A stretch of DNA of 64,000 nucleotides from Gemmatimonadota bacterium (GCA_022571515.1 JACZXQ010000011.1:62001-126000), one strand, 5' to 3'. Positions 1-8,674 are shown, counted from the stretch's first letter. Numbers and translations: made by a program. The notes: a model not told the origin generated them from the letters alone.

Positions 1-817
1 TCTTCTTGAGCAACAGCTGCGAGATCACGCCCTTCAGCGACTCCGCCAGCATCGCGCGGATCTGCTCCTGCTGGTCCGCGGGAAAGACGTCGATCATGCG
101 GTCGACCGTCTTGGGGGCCGAGCTCGTGTGAAGCGTGCCGAACACCAAGTGTCCAGTTTCCGCCGCGGTGATCCCAAGCTCGATCGTCTCCCGGTCACGC
201 ATCTCACCGACGAGGATGACGTCTGGGTCCTCGCGGAGGGCCGCCCTAAGGGCGCTCGCGAAGCTTCTGGTGTTGGTGCCGACCTCGCGTTGGTTGACCA
301 GGCACTTCTTGTTCGGGTGCGTGAACTCGATCGGGTCCTCGATCGTCAGGATGTGGTCGGATCTGGTGTTGTTGATCAGGTCGACCATGGCTGCCAATGT
401 GGTGCTCTTGCCCGAACCTGTGGGGCCGGTCACGAGGACGAGGCCTTTGGTGAGCATGCACATCTTACGAATCACGTCCGGAAGGCCCAGGTCGTCGGCC
501 GTGAGGATGTCCGTAGGTATCGTCCGAAGGACCGCCGCCATCCCCTTGCGCTGCAGGAACACGTTGACGCGGAAGCGGGACACGCCCGGAATCTCGTATG
601 CGAAATCGAAATCCTGGCGCTCGAGGAACCGCATCCGCCATTCCTCTTCCATGATGCCGAAGATGAGCGCCTCAGTGTCCTTCTCAGTCAGCTCACGGAA
701 CTTGATGCGCTGCATCTGCCCGTGAACGCGCATGACGGGCACGGACCCCGTCGTCAGATGAAGGTCGGACCCCCCCTGCTCCACCATGACCTTCAGGAAT
801 TGATCGATCTGGGCCAT
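1..817 (-). CDS. pilT: Type IV pilus retraction ATPase PilT (3' end beyond window)
   Basis: Cytoplasmic hexameric ATPase that depolymerises type IV pili for twitching and DNA uptake. The 272 visible residues read as a full PilT core: N-terminal GGSDLHLTTG, Walker A GPTGSGKS at residues 131-138, acidic residue E160 in the Asp box, Walker B region DVILVGEMRD (about 199-208) and His box GHLVFGTLHT (222-231). All catalytic motifs are intact. The ATG at 817 is preceded by AGGAA about five bases upstream. The C-terminus lies to the left of the window. It follows, on the same strand and 61 bases downstream, a PilB-like gene that has lost its P-loop, so the two are probably cotranscribed. Identification is firm; PilU is a less likely alternative name. 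Confidence 0.95.
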   Translation of the reverse strand, partial: MAQIDQFLKVMVEQGGSDLHLTTGSVPVMRVHGQMQRIKFRELTEKDTEALIFGIMEEEWRMRFLERQDFDFAYEIPGVSRFRVNVFLQRKGMAAVLRTIPTDILTADDLGLPDVIRKMCMLTKGLVLVTGPTGSGKSTTLAAMVDLINNTRSDHILTIEDPIEFTHPNKKCLVNQREVGTNTRSFASALRAALREDPDVILVGEMRDRETIELGITAAETGHLVFGTLHTSSAPKTVDRMIDVFPADQQEQIRAMLAESLKGVISQLLLKK

Positions 818-878
818 CGAGTGTTCCTATCGTTCGTGTCGCGGTTCGACTGTCAGTTCGTCCGGAGTCCCTCGCGGG

Positions 879-2141
879 TCACCCGCTCACCGGATCCAAC
901 GTCCACTCCAGGTGATCACCCTCTTCCGCTTTGATCGTCAAGATCCATCGGATGCCCGCCCCGTAGGCGATCCTGCGATCCTTGTCACTCGGCCAGAGCA
1001 CGAAGGCCACGGCAGCGATGTCGAGGGCGGGCGTGATCCAGTCCTCAGGATCGCTGGGAAGATCCACTGTGACGACGTCGAAGTGGAACGCCCTGATGCT
1101 GTCGAGTTCCTCACCCCACTTGGACTCGTCCTCGGGCAATTCGATCGAGAACGCCTCCTGGGCCGCCGCGCTCTCCGGATCCGTGACGTAGACGCACCTC
1201 CACGACGCATCCAGGATCAACGTAGGAAGGTGAGGCAGGATCTCGTGGCCCAACTCGGTCGGGTCGGTGGTCACGATGAACCGTGCCGAACCCGAACGCG
1301 CCAGCATACGGATCTCAGACATGATCCCGGGCGCCGGCGGCGGGAACCGCTGCTGGAGAATCGCCCTTTCCTGAACCGGACTGAACAGGTATTCCGCCCC
1401 GCTCTCATCGGCCAGGTACTGGACCTCGATCGGGGTAACCATGCCGGCGCGATTCACGTGACCGGTGTAGGTGGCACGTCGCCCATCACCCACCTCTTCC
1501 GAGGGCGGCGGAGTCACGAGCTGGTCCAGCTCTTGGGCCCAAAGGCCCTTGAGCGGATGGCGCCGGATCTTCCCGGCGTCGTCGAACCAACCCCAGGCCC
1601 GGTGTCCTCGCGTGGAGATCCCGAACCGGCTCGAGGTCGCATCCAAAGCGAAGTCGAACACCTCGCTGAGCGACGCCGGCGTCGGCCGTTCACCTTCCTC
1701 CTGGGCGGCCGTACGGGCGTATACTTGACGGATGAGTTCGCGGATTTTGTTGGGGGACGCCAAAGCCAATTCGACGTTGAGATCCGTGCGTGCCTGAAGC
1801 GAGTCGGCCGCCTCGGTCTTGATGGGTGAATCGACCACCACGGTGAGCGTGTCCTCTGTACGCATGATCGGCAACGTGAGGTGGGCCAACGCCCACTCCG
1901 GCGACACGAGCGCGGCAGCCTCCGGGTCGATCGATTCAGCGTCAGGAAACACGTACGGCAAGTCGAACTGGGAAGCGAGCCCCCACTCAAGCTCCTCCTG
2001 GGACACGAAGCCCATAGCCAGCAGAGCTTCTCCGAAATACCCTCCGGTCTCCTGCTGATGCTCCAGGGCCTTCTCGACGTCCTCCTCGGTGATCCGGCCG
2101 AAGCTCATCAGGATCTGACCGATCGTTTTTCGTTCAGCCAT
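879..2141 (-). CDS. MshEN-domain PilB/GspE-like protein with degenerate ATPase domain
   Basis: N-terminal MshEN domain (about residues 5-62; IGQILMSFGRITEEDVEKAL), which in PilB/GspE relatives binds c-di-GMP or platform proteins. A second N-terminal-like domain follows (about 155-255). The region 285-400 aligns by eye with the PilT/GspE ATPase core: FIVTTDPTELGHEI lies where VLVTGPTGSGKSTT is expected, CVYVTDPES matches the Asp box, and FDVVTVDLPSDPED matches Walker B. The P-loop lysine, the Walker B glutamate and the His box are absent, so ATP hydrolysis is unlikely. The length of 420 residues is shorter than PilB (about 560). The start ATG at 2141 has AGGA upstream; an in-frame ATG at 2153 is possible. 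It sits directly upstream of pilT, which suggests a scaffold or regulatory role in the pilus motor. Confidence 0.8.
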   Translation of the reverse strand: MAERKTIGQILMSFGRITEEDVEKALEHQQETGGYFGEALLAMGFVSQEELEWGLASQFDLPYVFPDAESIDPEAAALVSPEWALAHLTLPIMRTEDTLTVVVDSPIKTEAADSLQARTDLNVELALASPNKIRELIRQVYARTAAQEEGERPTPASLSEVFDFALDATSSRFGISTRGHRAWGWFDDAGKIRRHPLKGLWAQELDQLVTPPPSEEVGDGRRATYTGHVNRAGMVTPIEVQYLADESGAEYLFSPVQERAILQQRFPPPAPGIMSEIRMLARSGSARFIVTTDPTELGHEILPHLPTLILDASWRCVYVTDPESAAAQEAFSIELPEDESKWGEELDSIRAFHFDVVTVDLPSDPEDWITPALDIAAVAFVLWPSDKDRRIAYGAGIRWILTIKAEEGDHLEWTLDPVSG

Positions 2142-2201
2142 CGTCGAAATCATCCTGTCGTGTGGAAGCCGCCCGGCTCTCCCGAGTCCGCCTTGCGCCG
2201 C

Positions 2202-3278
2202 CTAAGCGGGCTGTGTCGAACGCACCGTTGCGTCGAGGTTTTTACAAATCCACTTCCCGACTTGTTGGGTGGAGCGCGTGCCCCCCAGATCCGCGGTGGT
2301 CTGACCTTCTCTGATGGAGCGCACGACCGCCATCTCCACCGCCGCTGCCGCCTCCGCGAATCCGAAATGCTCGAGCAGCAGCCCCGCGCACCGGATCGCT
2401 CCGATGGGGTTCGCCCTGCCTGTTCCGGCGATGTCCGGGGCCGAGCCGTGAACGGGCTCGAAGAGGGCATGACGTCCCGGATGAATGTTGGCCGAGGGCG
2501 CCAGGCCGAGGCCTCCGGTCAACTCTGCGGCGAGATCACTGATTATGTCGCCGAATAGATTGGACGTCACGAGGACTGAGTACCGCTCGGACCTGCGGAC
2601 CAGATCCATCGCCATTGCATCCACATACATAGTGTTCCGGGCGACCTCCGGATAGTCCTGGGCCACCGCGTCGAAGACCCGCCGCCACAACGCCCCTTCG
2701 ATCGGCATCGCGTTCGCCTTGTCCACTAGGGTCACCGACGGACGTCCCCGGTCCGCAGCGAACCGGAACGCAGCCCGCACGATGCGCTCCACTCCGCGGT
2801 GTGTGTTGACGCTCTCCTGGATCGCGACCTCGTCCGCCGTCCCCTCGCGGAACACGCCCCCCAGGTTCAGATAGAGTCCCTCGGTGTTCTCCCGAAAGAT
2901 GTCCAGGTGAATCCCGTCGGCGGGCACGTCCTTCAGAGGGCACAGCGACGGATCAAGCAGGACACACGGACGGTAGTTGATGTAGAGGTCCAACTTGAAG
3001 CGAAAGCCCAGAAGGATGTCGCGTACGTAGGCTTCATCCTTCACGCGCGGATCGCCCAACGCCCCCAGTAGAATCGCATCCCGATCCTCCGCCAGAGTGC
3101 GGAACTCGGCATCGGTGATCGTGACACCGTCGCGCAGAAAGCGCTCTGCGCCCAGATCCCACTGGTCCAGTTCGAGGTCGAGGTCGAACACGATGATGGC
3201 CCTCTCGAGCACGCGCGTGGCTTCACGTGACACTTCGATCCCGATGCCGTCACCGGGAATGACTGCGACACTCGGCAT
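2202..3278 (-). CDS. Isocitrate/isopropylmalate/D-malate dehydrogenase family enzyme
   Basis: NAD-dependent beta-decarboxylating dehydrogenase of 358 residues. It has the family N-terminus VAVIPGDGIGIEV, RENTEGLY at 129-136, a VDKANAM block, and the metal/cofactor region SNLFGDIISDLAAELTGGLGLAPSANI split around residues 230-260, then PVHGSAPDIAG. The substrate loop (INYRPCVLLDPSLCPL) resembles tartrate/D-malate and isopropylmalate enzymes more than isocitrate dehydrogenase. The substrate therefore cannot be fixed: 3-isopropylmalate (LeuB) and D-malate or tartrate are both open. No leuACD genes are nearby. It lies 60 bases upstream of the PilB-like gene on the same strand. Confidence 0.85.
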   Translation of the reverse strand: MPSVAVIPGDGIGIEVSREATRVLERAIIVFDLDLELDQWDLGAERFLRDGVTITDAEFRTLAEDRDAILLGALGDPRVKDEAYVRDILLGFRFKLDLYINYRPCVLLDPSLCPLKDVPADGIHLDIFRENTEGLYLNLGGVFREGTADEVAIQESVNTHRGVERIVRAAFRFAADRGRPSVTLVDKANAMPIEGALWRRVFDAVAQDYPEVARNTMYVDAMAMDLVRRSERYSVLVTSNLFGDIISDLAAELTGGLGLAPSANIHPGRHALFEPVHGSAPDIAGTGRANPIGAIRCAGLLLEHFGFAEAAAAVEMAVVRSIREGQTTADLGGTRSTQQVGKWICKNLDATVRSTQPA

Positions 3279-3384
3279 TCACTGCTCTGGGCTTGGGTGG
3301 AAGGCGCTACCGCAGCGCTCAAGTCGGCAGGCCAAGCAGAAAACTATAAAGATACCGCGCCCAGGCGCGCCAGAACGGCGGTCG

Positions 3385-3891
3385 TCAGTCGCCGGCCCCG
3401 TCCGCCCCGACGACGATCACTCCCCTAGTCGACTCTCCATTGCCGTGGCTGATGTAGGGATAGCGCCCTGGAGGAGCATCCATGAAGTCCACCACGAACC
3501 GGCTCCCCCGCTCCACCAAGGGCGGGCTCGAGAGTTGGCCCTTCTCCTCGAGAAACCTGCGGGCGGGCAGCGTGAGCGAGTCCGCCAGGAAGGTGATACT
3601 GTGAACGCGCCGATCAACCGTGTAGAACTCGACGACCGTGCCGGACTCGACACGGACGGTGGGCGGCATCACATGCTCCCGCTCACGCGCTCCGCCCAGC
3701 AAAACGCGTTCGACGGTGCGGTTCAAGCCGATGCCCAACGAATCGAGGAGCGTGGTGTCGACGCCGGCCCCGTCAGCCCGACTCTCCGGCGGTGAGCAAG
3801 CGGCCAGCCCGAGCACCAGCATCGCACCAATTCGCCGGGCGCGGTGGATCAGGAAGGTACTTCCGTGCCGCACGCTATGCAGAATCGCCAC
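3385..3891 (-). CDS. Cupredoxin-like lipoprotein, putative
   Basis: A 168-residue exported protein. The N-terminus has a basic stretch and then a short hydrophobic segment ending in the lipobox LGLAAC (about residues 27-32), so it is probably a lipoprotein. The rest is beta-rich with a plastocyanin/cupredoxin-like layout (PPTVRVESGTVVEFYTVDRRVHSITF near the middle; GRYPYISHGNG near the end). The classic Cys ligand of blue copper proteins is not evident, so copper binding is uncertain. The start overlaps the upstream zinc-ribbon gene by 43 bases if the ATG at 3891 is used; an in-frame ATG at 3822 would remove the overlap and give a very short signal sequence. Confidence 0.65.
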   Translation of the reverse strand: MAILHSVRHGSTFLIHRARRIGAMLVLGLAACSPPESRADGAGVDTTLLDSLGIGLNRTVERVLLGGAREREHVMPPTVRVESGTVVEFYTVDRRVHSITFLADSLTLPARRFLEEKGQLSSPPLVERGSRFVVDFMDAPPGRYPYISHGNGESTRGVIVVGADGAGD

Positions 3892-4673
3892 AGCGCTTCG
3901 ATCTCCTCACCACACGCGGCGCAGGGCGCGAGGCCCAGGTTGCTGCCACAGAACGGGCAGAACTTGATTCCCTCCCGCTCCGGAAGCTCCCCCTTGCACC
4001 ATTGGCAGGAGGACGGCGCGGCACCACCCGACGCGACGGGAGTCGACGCCTCCACCTCCTCCATCCCTGAGACGTCGTCGGACGGCTCGGCCCCGTGCTC
4101 CTCAGTATCCGTTGACGGATCTACCACGACATCGTCCACCTCAGCAAATCCGAACGCCCGCTCCGGATCGTCGGCAGAGTCGTCCTCGGCCTCCGGCACA
4201 TCTACGCTCACAGCATCTGTGACGTCAATCTCCTCAGGCTCGTGGATGGGGCCGGACGCCTCGAAGACCGCCTCGGCCCCACCCGAGTGCTCGGCCTTGG
4301 ATTCTTCGTAAAGTACCGGCCCCTCGAAGTCGATTTTCGACGGATTGAGCCTCACGTCGGCGGCCGCAAAATCCCGGAAGAGACCTGTATTGGGATTGCC
4401 GGTCTGCAACTCCTCTCGAATCTCACGGCGTGCCACGTCCGACTCGAGAAAGAGGTAGTCGCCCTCACCAGCGAGTAGCCTCAGCAGCGCGTCTTCGTAG
4501 TCGCCGTTCATCTCCACACCGATCACATCCCGGTGAGAGCGGTACGGAACAAGGTTCTGGTAGATCTCGGCGACCGTGAACGGCTCGACGAGACGGTCAG
4601 GACGGACCTCTCTGATCTCCCGCACGAGGGCGCGATGGAAGCGGGAGAGAATTTCGTTGGTGTCCAGTGTCAT
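3849..4673 (-). CDS. Zinc-ribbon protein with acidic linker
   Basis: A 274-residue protein of unknown function. Residues 1-125 form a compact alpha/beta region I do not recognise. An acidic, low-complexity linker (about 130-220) follows. The C-terminus holds a double zinc ribbon: CQWCKGELPEREGIKFCPFCG, split here as CQWC...CPFC, then CAAC...CIAC. The ATG is 3 bases after the TGA of the upstream TPR gene, so translation is probably coupled. No signal peptide or membrane segment is visible, so it is probably cytoplasmic. The zinc ribbon and TPR partner suggest a protein- or nucleic-acid-binding adaptor; this is inference only. Confidence 0.75.
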   Translation of the reverse strand: MTLDTNEILSRFHRALVREIREVRPDRLVEPFTVAEIYQNLVPYRSHRDVIGVEMNGDYEDALLRLLAGEGDYLFLESDVARREIREELQTGNPNTGLFRDFAAADVRLNPSKIDFEGPVLYEESKAEHSGGAEAVFEASGPIHEPEEIDVTDAVSVDVPEAEDDSADDPERAFGFAEVDDVVVDPSTDTEEHGAEPSDDVSGMEEVEASTPVASGGAAPSSCQWCKGELPEREGIKFCPFCGSNLGLAPCAACGEEIEALWRFCIACGTEVPS

Positions 4674-4676
4674 CGG

Positions 4677-5783
4677 TCAGTTCGGATCGTCTTCGAGGGT
4701 GACAAGGCCGGCCTTGATCGCCGCGATCAGGAAGCCTTCGGGATCCTGAAATGGAATCTCGAGCCCCGATTGTTCATGCCACCGCTCAGCCAGCCGCCGC
4801 ATGTAGTGGGCGAGCGTCTCGTGCGAAAATCCCGCGTGGTCTCGCATTTGCCGCAGGATCTCGTGCCACGTCCCCCTGAAGAGATAGCCATCGGCCATCC
4901 GGAGTTGGTGCGTCGCCGTATCGCCGGTCCCGCCTCGCTCGAACAACTCCAACTGGCTGGGATCGTAGAGCACCTGCCCGTCGGTGCCGTTGACCTGAGT
5001 CTCCACCTCGGCGAGCAGTCGGTCGATGGGATCGCGCAGTGCCTCGAGTTCGGTGAGGCGCTCCTCCCACGGCGTGAGTCTGGCGTCGCCGGTCTCCATC
5101 TGCCACAGGGCCCGCTTGAGCTCGATCAACCGCCACACGGCCAGCGAGTCCCAATGTTCCGGCGGCGGTACTCGCTCAAACTCGCGAAGGGCTCCCTCCC
5201 AGTCGCCCCGATCATACAGGAGGTGTCCGAGATAGGTGCGAGCCTCATACAGATCCGGATCGAGGCGTAGCGCCCTACGGATCTGGCGACCCGCTCCAAC
5301 CTCGTCCCCGAGTCGATGCAGGGAGTAGCCCAGCGAAGCGGCCGCCTCGGCACTGTCGGGGCGGGCCGCGGCCGCCTTGGCGAATACATCGCGACTCTCG
5401 GCGTATAGGTCCTCGCGGTAGAGGGCTCTGCCCATGGTGAGCATGAGCTCAACATCGTCCTCGAACCCCATCTCCGCCACCCTACCGAACAGGCTCAGCG
5501 CCTCGGCCTTTCGACCGAACCGGAGCAGGGATTCGCCCAATCCTACGAGCGCGTCCTCGTGGGAGGGATCGAGCACTAGGGCACGGTCGAACGCCCGCCG
5601 AGCCCACGCGAACTCTTCGCGAGCCAGGCGTGCGTAGCCCATGCCCACATACAACTCGACAGCGTTGGGATATAGCGAAAGGCCCTCTTTGAGCAAGTCG
5701 AGGGCCCCATCATAGTCACCGTCGTTGTAAAGCTGATGTGCTTCTTCGTCGTATTCCTCTGAACTGAGGAACCGCTCTGGCAT
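4677..5783 (-). CDS. TPR-repeat protein
   Basis: A 368-residue protein. The first about 220 residues are consecutive tetratricopeptide repeats (for example YNDGDYDGALDLLKEGLSLYP and repeats ending ALVLDP and ALRLDP). The C-terminal 150 residues are not repeat-like and end in an acidic tail. No signal peptide is present. The ATG at 5783 is chosen because AAGGAG lies eight bases upstream; longer in-frame starts lack this. It heads a three-gene run with the zinc-ribbon and cupredoxin-like genes. TPR arrays mediate protein-protein contact; the partner is unknown. Confidence 0.85.
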   Translation of the reverse strand: MPERFLSSEEYDEEAHQLYNDGDYDGALDLLKEGLSLYPNAVELYVGMGYARLAREEFAWARRAFDRALVLDPSHEDALVGLGESLLRFGRKAEALSLFGRVAEMGFEDDVELMLTMGRALYREDLYAESRDVFAKAAAARPDSAEAAASLGYSLHRLGDEVGAGRQIRRALRLDPDLYEARTYLGHLLYDRGDWEGALREFERVPPPEHWDSLAVWRLIELKRALWQMETGDARLTPWEERLTELEALRDPIDRLLAEVETQVNGTDGQVLYDPSQLELFERGGTGDTATHQLRMADGYLFRGTWHEILRQMRDHAGFSHETLAHYMRRLAERWHEQSGLEIPFQDPEGFLIAAIKAGLVTLEDDPN

Positions 5784-5905
5784 ATTCGCCGCTCCTTGGA
5801 GCATGGTCGCGGTGGACTGCGAAAAGGTAACGTGCGAGCCGTCCACCCACCACCCTGTTTTTCAGCCCCTCGCCGCCTGCTACCAGGCCTCCGCCGTGCC
5901 GGCCC

Positions 5906-6301
5906 TCAAGCTTTGGCGTATCGCACCCCACAGGCCGAACAGATGAAGTTCCGGCCCACACGGTGGAGACGGCGGCCTTCCTCATGCCGGGGACATTCCG
6001 GGTCCATCCCGGCGTCCATTCTATCGCGCACCTTCTTGCGTTCAGTGCGCGTCGCCGCTTTCAGGGGCAACCTGAACCGTAGCGACGAACTGAGGCACTC
6101 GAAGATGACGGTGCCCGAACCATCCTCCTCGGGTTGGACGTGCAGCACTTCGAGAAAGCCGCCCATCGGCGAGGGAAGCTGCGCGCCAGCGTAATAAAGC
6201 TGCCGGAGCGTCTCCTCATCCTTGACGGGAAGTGCGCCCTCTCCCAACGGGCCAGATGTATGCTTGTTGGACCTTTTCGCCACGGATCCTCGTACCGGCA
6301 A
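5906..6301 (-). CDS. Conserved hypothetical small protein with C-terminal Cys/His cluster
   Basis: A 131-residue protein of unknown function. The central part is a plausible beta-rich domain (GGFLEVLHVQPEEDGSGTVI). The C-terminus holds CPRH...CSAC (residues about 103 to 126), a possible zinc-binding site. The listed start is TTG at 6301; GTG at 6283, four bases after GAGG, is equally plausible. It stands upstream of the TPR gene on the same strand, about 120 bases away. No family name can be given. Confidence 0.6.
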   Translation of the reverse strand: MPVRGSVAKRSNKHTSGPLGEGALPVKDEETLRQLYYAGAQLPSPMGGFLEVLHVQPEEDGSGTVIFECLSSSLRFRLPLKAATRTERKKVRDRMDAGMDPECPRHEEGRRLHRVGRNFICSACGVRYAKA

Positions 6302-6460
6302 TGGTCAGTATGTGGGGGTCTCAAGCCTTGCCGGCAGCCTTCGTCGGCGCCCAGCACAGTCCACCTCGAAGTGCTCGTGACTCCCCTAAAGCGGTGTGTG
6401 GAGCGGACTTAACGCCAATCCTGTGGACAACGTACAAGCAAAGCTCGCGCAAGATACATC

Positions 6461-6475
6461 GGGTCTCAGAGACCC
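6461..6475. promoter_or_regulatory. 15-bp palindrome, operator candidate
   Basis: GGGTCTC-A-GAGACCC is a perfect 7-bp inverted repeat around a single base. It sits in the 314-base gap between two minus-strand genes, upstream of the gene starting at 6301. No regulator can be assigned. The rest of this gap shows nothing else apart from a possible terminator at its right end. Confidence 0.3.
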
Positions 6476-6549
6476 GCCAGCCGTAGATCTCGAGGCGAGG
6501 GGAGATCAACCAGATTCGGAGATGACCGAGCGCGTCTGACGTAGGGTGG

Positions 6550-6579
6550 AAAAAGAAGAGCGGAGGACCTTCAGTCCCC
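6550..6579 (-). terminator. Possible intrinsic terminator after the 6616-6960 gene
   Basis: On the minus strand GGGGAC-TGAAG-GTCCTC forms a 6-bp stem with one G-U pair. A TTCTTTTTCC tract follows about six bases later. It lies 37 bases past the stop codon at 6616. The spacing between stem and T-run is longer than usual, so support is moderate. Confidence 0.35.
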
Positions 6580-6615
6580 CACCCTTGGGTCGGTCACAAG
6601 ATTTCCCGCAGCGAG

Positions 6616-6960
6616 TCAGGCGGCGTTTGCGTCGTCGCTGCCGCCGGCTGTATTCTCGGCAGCGCTGCCCGCCAGGGCACCCTGAGCTACCTCGACATCC
6701 ACCGGCTCTTCGGCCGGAGTTTCGGTCGGAACCACGGAAGGAGCGCCCCGCGAGATGGCTGGCTGGCAGAAACGCATTCCAACGGCGTGGAGCTCTCGAA
6801 GCTCAGCGCCGGCGAGATCAGGATAGCGCTCACTGATGTATTCGATGGTCTCATCCATCCACTGCGACTGATCCTCCTGCGTAGCCTGCAGGACACCACA
6901 ACGGTTGATATGACTGAAAAGCTCGTCACGAGCCTGTGCAATAAGCTTGTCTCTCAGCAC
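6616..6960 (-). CDS. Small hypothetical protein
   Basis: A 114-residue protein that I do not recognise. The N-terminal 75 residues are helical (LRDKLIAQARDELFSHINRC, then WMDETIEYISERYPDLAG). The C-terminal 35 are Ala/Pro/Glu-rich and probably disordered. The start is GTG at 6960, with AGGGGAG six bases upstream; the longer ATG-started frame would overlap the promoter of the divergent hydantoinase gene. No membrane segment. Confidence 0.65.
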   Translation of the reverse strand: MLRDKLIAQARDELFSHINRCGVLQATQEDQSQWMDETIEYISERYPDLAGAELRELHAVGMRFCQPAISRGAPSVVPTETPAEEPVDVEVAQGALAGSAAENTAGGSDDANAA

Positions 6961-6989
6961 TCGTCTCTCCCCTGGGGTTCCGTGTGGAA

Positions 6990-7016
6990 CGGACCGTGGT
7001 CCGCCCGATATATAAT
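6990..7016 (+). promoter_or_regulatory. Promoter -10 with overlapping palindrome upstream of hyuB-like gene
   Basis: A consensus TATAAT lies at 7011-7016, only six bases before the ATG at 7023, so the transcript would be leaderless or nearly so. A perfect inverted repeat CGGACC-GT-GGTCCG at 6990-7003 covers the spacer and -35 area, a typical operator position. No good -35 is visible, which would fit activator dependence. Confidence 0.5.
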
Positions 7017-7022
7017 TCAGCC

Positions 7023-8672
7023 ATGGAAGATAAGACAAGGTTGGCTGAGGACCAACCGGTACCGGCGGTGACCCACATGAACCACCACGGCCTCGACGCG
7101 GTGACGCTGGAGGTGTTCCGCCACCTCTTCACTGCCCTGACCGAAGAGATGGGGGCCGCCCTCCGACGGGCGGCCTTCTCCCCGAACATCAAAGAGCGCC
7201 GCGACTATTCCTGTGCCCTGTTTACCGCCGATGGAGTGGCCGTCGCGCTCGGCGACCACATGCCGGTGCACCTGGGTGCCATGCCCATGAGCGTGCGAGC
7301 GGCCATCGACGAGTTGGGGCCCTTGGACGACGGTGACGTCGTATGCCTGAACGATCCCTTTAGCGGCGGAACCCACCTGCCGGACATCACGCTGGTCGGC
7401 CCCGTCTACGGCGGCTCGGCCTCGCAGCTGCTCGGCTACGTCGCGTCCCGGGCGCATCATTCCGACGTCGGCGGGACCTCGCCGGGATCGATGCCTCTCG
7501 CGACCGAGATCTACCAGGAGGGTTTGCGCATCCCACCTGTGCGTCTGTACACGGCCGGCGAGCGCAGCGACGACCTCTGGCGGATCGTGCTGGCGAACGT
7601 GAGGACCCCGGTCGAGCGAGCGGGCGACCTCGATGCGCAGCTTGCCGCGCTGCACACCGGCCGCGTGCGGCTGCTGGAGATCGTGGCTCGCAGGGGAGTC
7701 GACGAGGTCCTCGGGGCCATGGATGAACTCATCGCCTACGCGGACCGACTCCTGGCTACCGGGATCCGGCGGATTCCCGATGGCCGCTACGAAGCCCAGG
7801 ACACCCTGGACGACGACGGCTTCGGCACCACCGACATCGAGATCAAGGTCGCTCTCGAGGTTGAGGGCTCGCGGCTCTCCCTCGACTTCATGGGCACGAG
7901 TCCGCAGGTGCGAGGCGGGGTGAATGCCGTGGCCGCGATCACCGCATCGGCCTCGCGTTATGTGGTCCGTTGCATCGTGGAGGCGCTTATCAATGAAATC
8001 CTCCCGGCGGGTGGCGGCTCCATGTCGAGCGTCGAACTCCTCCTTCCGGAGGGTTCCATCGTCAATGCCAAACCGCCTGCGAGCGTCGCCGGCGGAAACG
8101 TGGAGACGAGCCAACGCATCACCGACGTTCTGCTGGGCGCCTTTCGGCAGGCCCTTCCGGATCTGGTTCCAGCGCTCTCGCAAGGAACGATGAACAACAT
8201 CACGGTCGGTGGTACGGATCCACGAACCGGTGACACCTTCGCGTATTACGAGACGGTGGGTGGAGGCATGGGGGCGGGCCCCGCCGCCGATGGCCTGTCG
8301 GGCGTGCACACCCACATGTCGAACTCGCTCAACACACCCATCGAAGCGCTGGAGCACGCCTACCCGTTCCGGGTGACGCACTACGGGATACGTCGTGGCA
8401 GCGGCGGCGACGGGGCCCACCGCGGCGGTGACGGCCTCCGGCGCGACATCGAGCTATTGAGCGATGGCACGGTGACCCTGCTCACCGAGCGGAGGACGCG
8501 CGGACCCGCGGGAGCAAACGGGGGAGAGGACGGCGCGCCCGGCAGGAATATCTTGATCAGGCAGGGTCGGGAGACAGAGCTTCCCGGCAAGGTGACCCTG
8601 GACGGTGTCAAAGGCGACGTAATCAGCGTGCGGTCGCCCGGGGGCGGCGGCTGGGGGGAGGCGACAGCCTGA
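7023..8672 (+). CDS. hyuB: Hydantoinase B/oxoprolinase family protein
   Basis: A 549-residue homologue of the HyuB subunit of ATP-dependent N-methylhydantoinase/5-oxoprolinase and acetone-carboxylase-type enzymes. Typical blocks are visible: IKERRDYSCALFTADG, DHMPVHLGAMP, LNDPFSGGTHLPDITLV, SRAHHSDVGG (a metal-binding-type His pair), and C-terminal NSLNTPIEALE and GGDGLRRDIELL. The ATG at 7023 is chosen because the TATAAT promoter ends at 7016; another Met is 18 codons downstream. The HyuA partner subunit, usually adjacent, is absent on both sides. Substrate unknown. Confidence 0.9.
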   Translation: MEDKTRLAEDQPVPAVTHMNHHGLDAVTLEVFRHLFTALTEEMGAALRRAAFSPNIKERRDYSCALFTADGVAVALGDHMPVHLGAMPMSVRAAIDELGPLDDGDVVCLNDPFSGGTHLPDITLVGPVYGGSASQLLGYVASRAHHSDVGGTSPGSMPLATEIYQEGLRIPPVRLYTAGERSDDLWRIVLANVRTPVERAGDLDAQLAALHTGRVRLLEIVARRGVDEVLGAMDELIAYADRLLATGIRRIPDGRYEAQDTLDDDGFGTTDIEIKVALEVEGSRLSLDFMGTSPQVRGGVNAVAAITASASRYVVRCIVEALINEILPAGGGSMSSVELLLPEGSIVNAKPPASVAGGNVETSQRITDVLLGAFRQALPDLVPALSQGTMNNITVGGTDPRTGDTFAYYETVGGGMGAGPAADGLSGVHTHMSNSLNTPIEALEHAYPFRVTHYGIRRGSGGDGAHRGGDGLRRDIELLSDGTVTLLTERRTRGPAGANGGEDGAPGRNILIRQGRETELPGKVTLDGVKGDVISVRSPGGGGWGEATA

Positions 8673-8674
8673 TC

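Noticed and set aside
7017-8420. Long open frame antisense to the hydantoinase gene
   Set aside because: A 467-codon frame, but it is the antisense image of a clear HyuB gene and shows no family motif. Long antisense frames are usual in GC-rich genomes.
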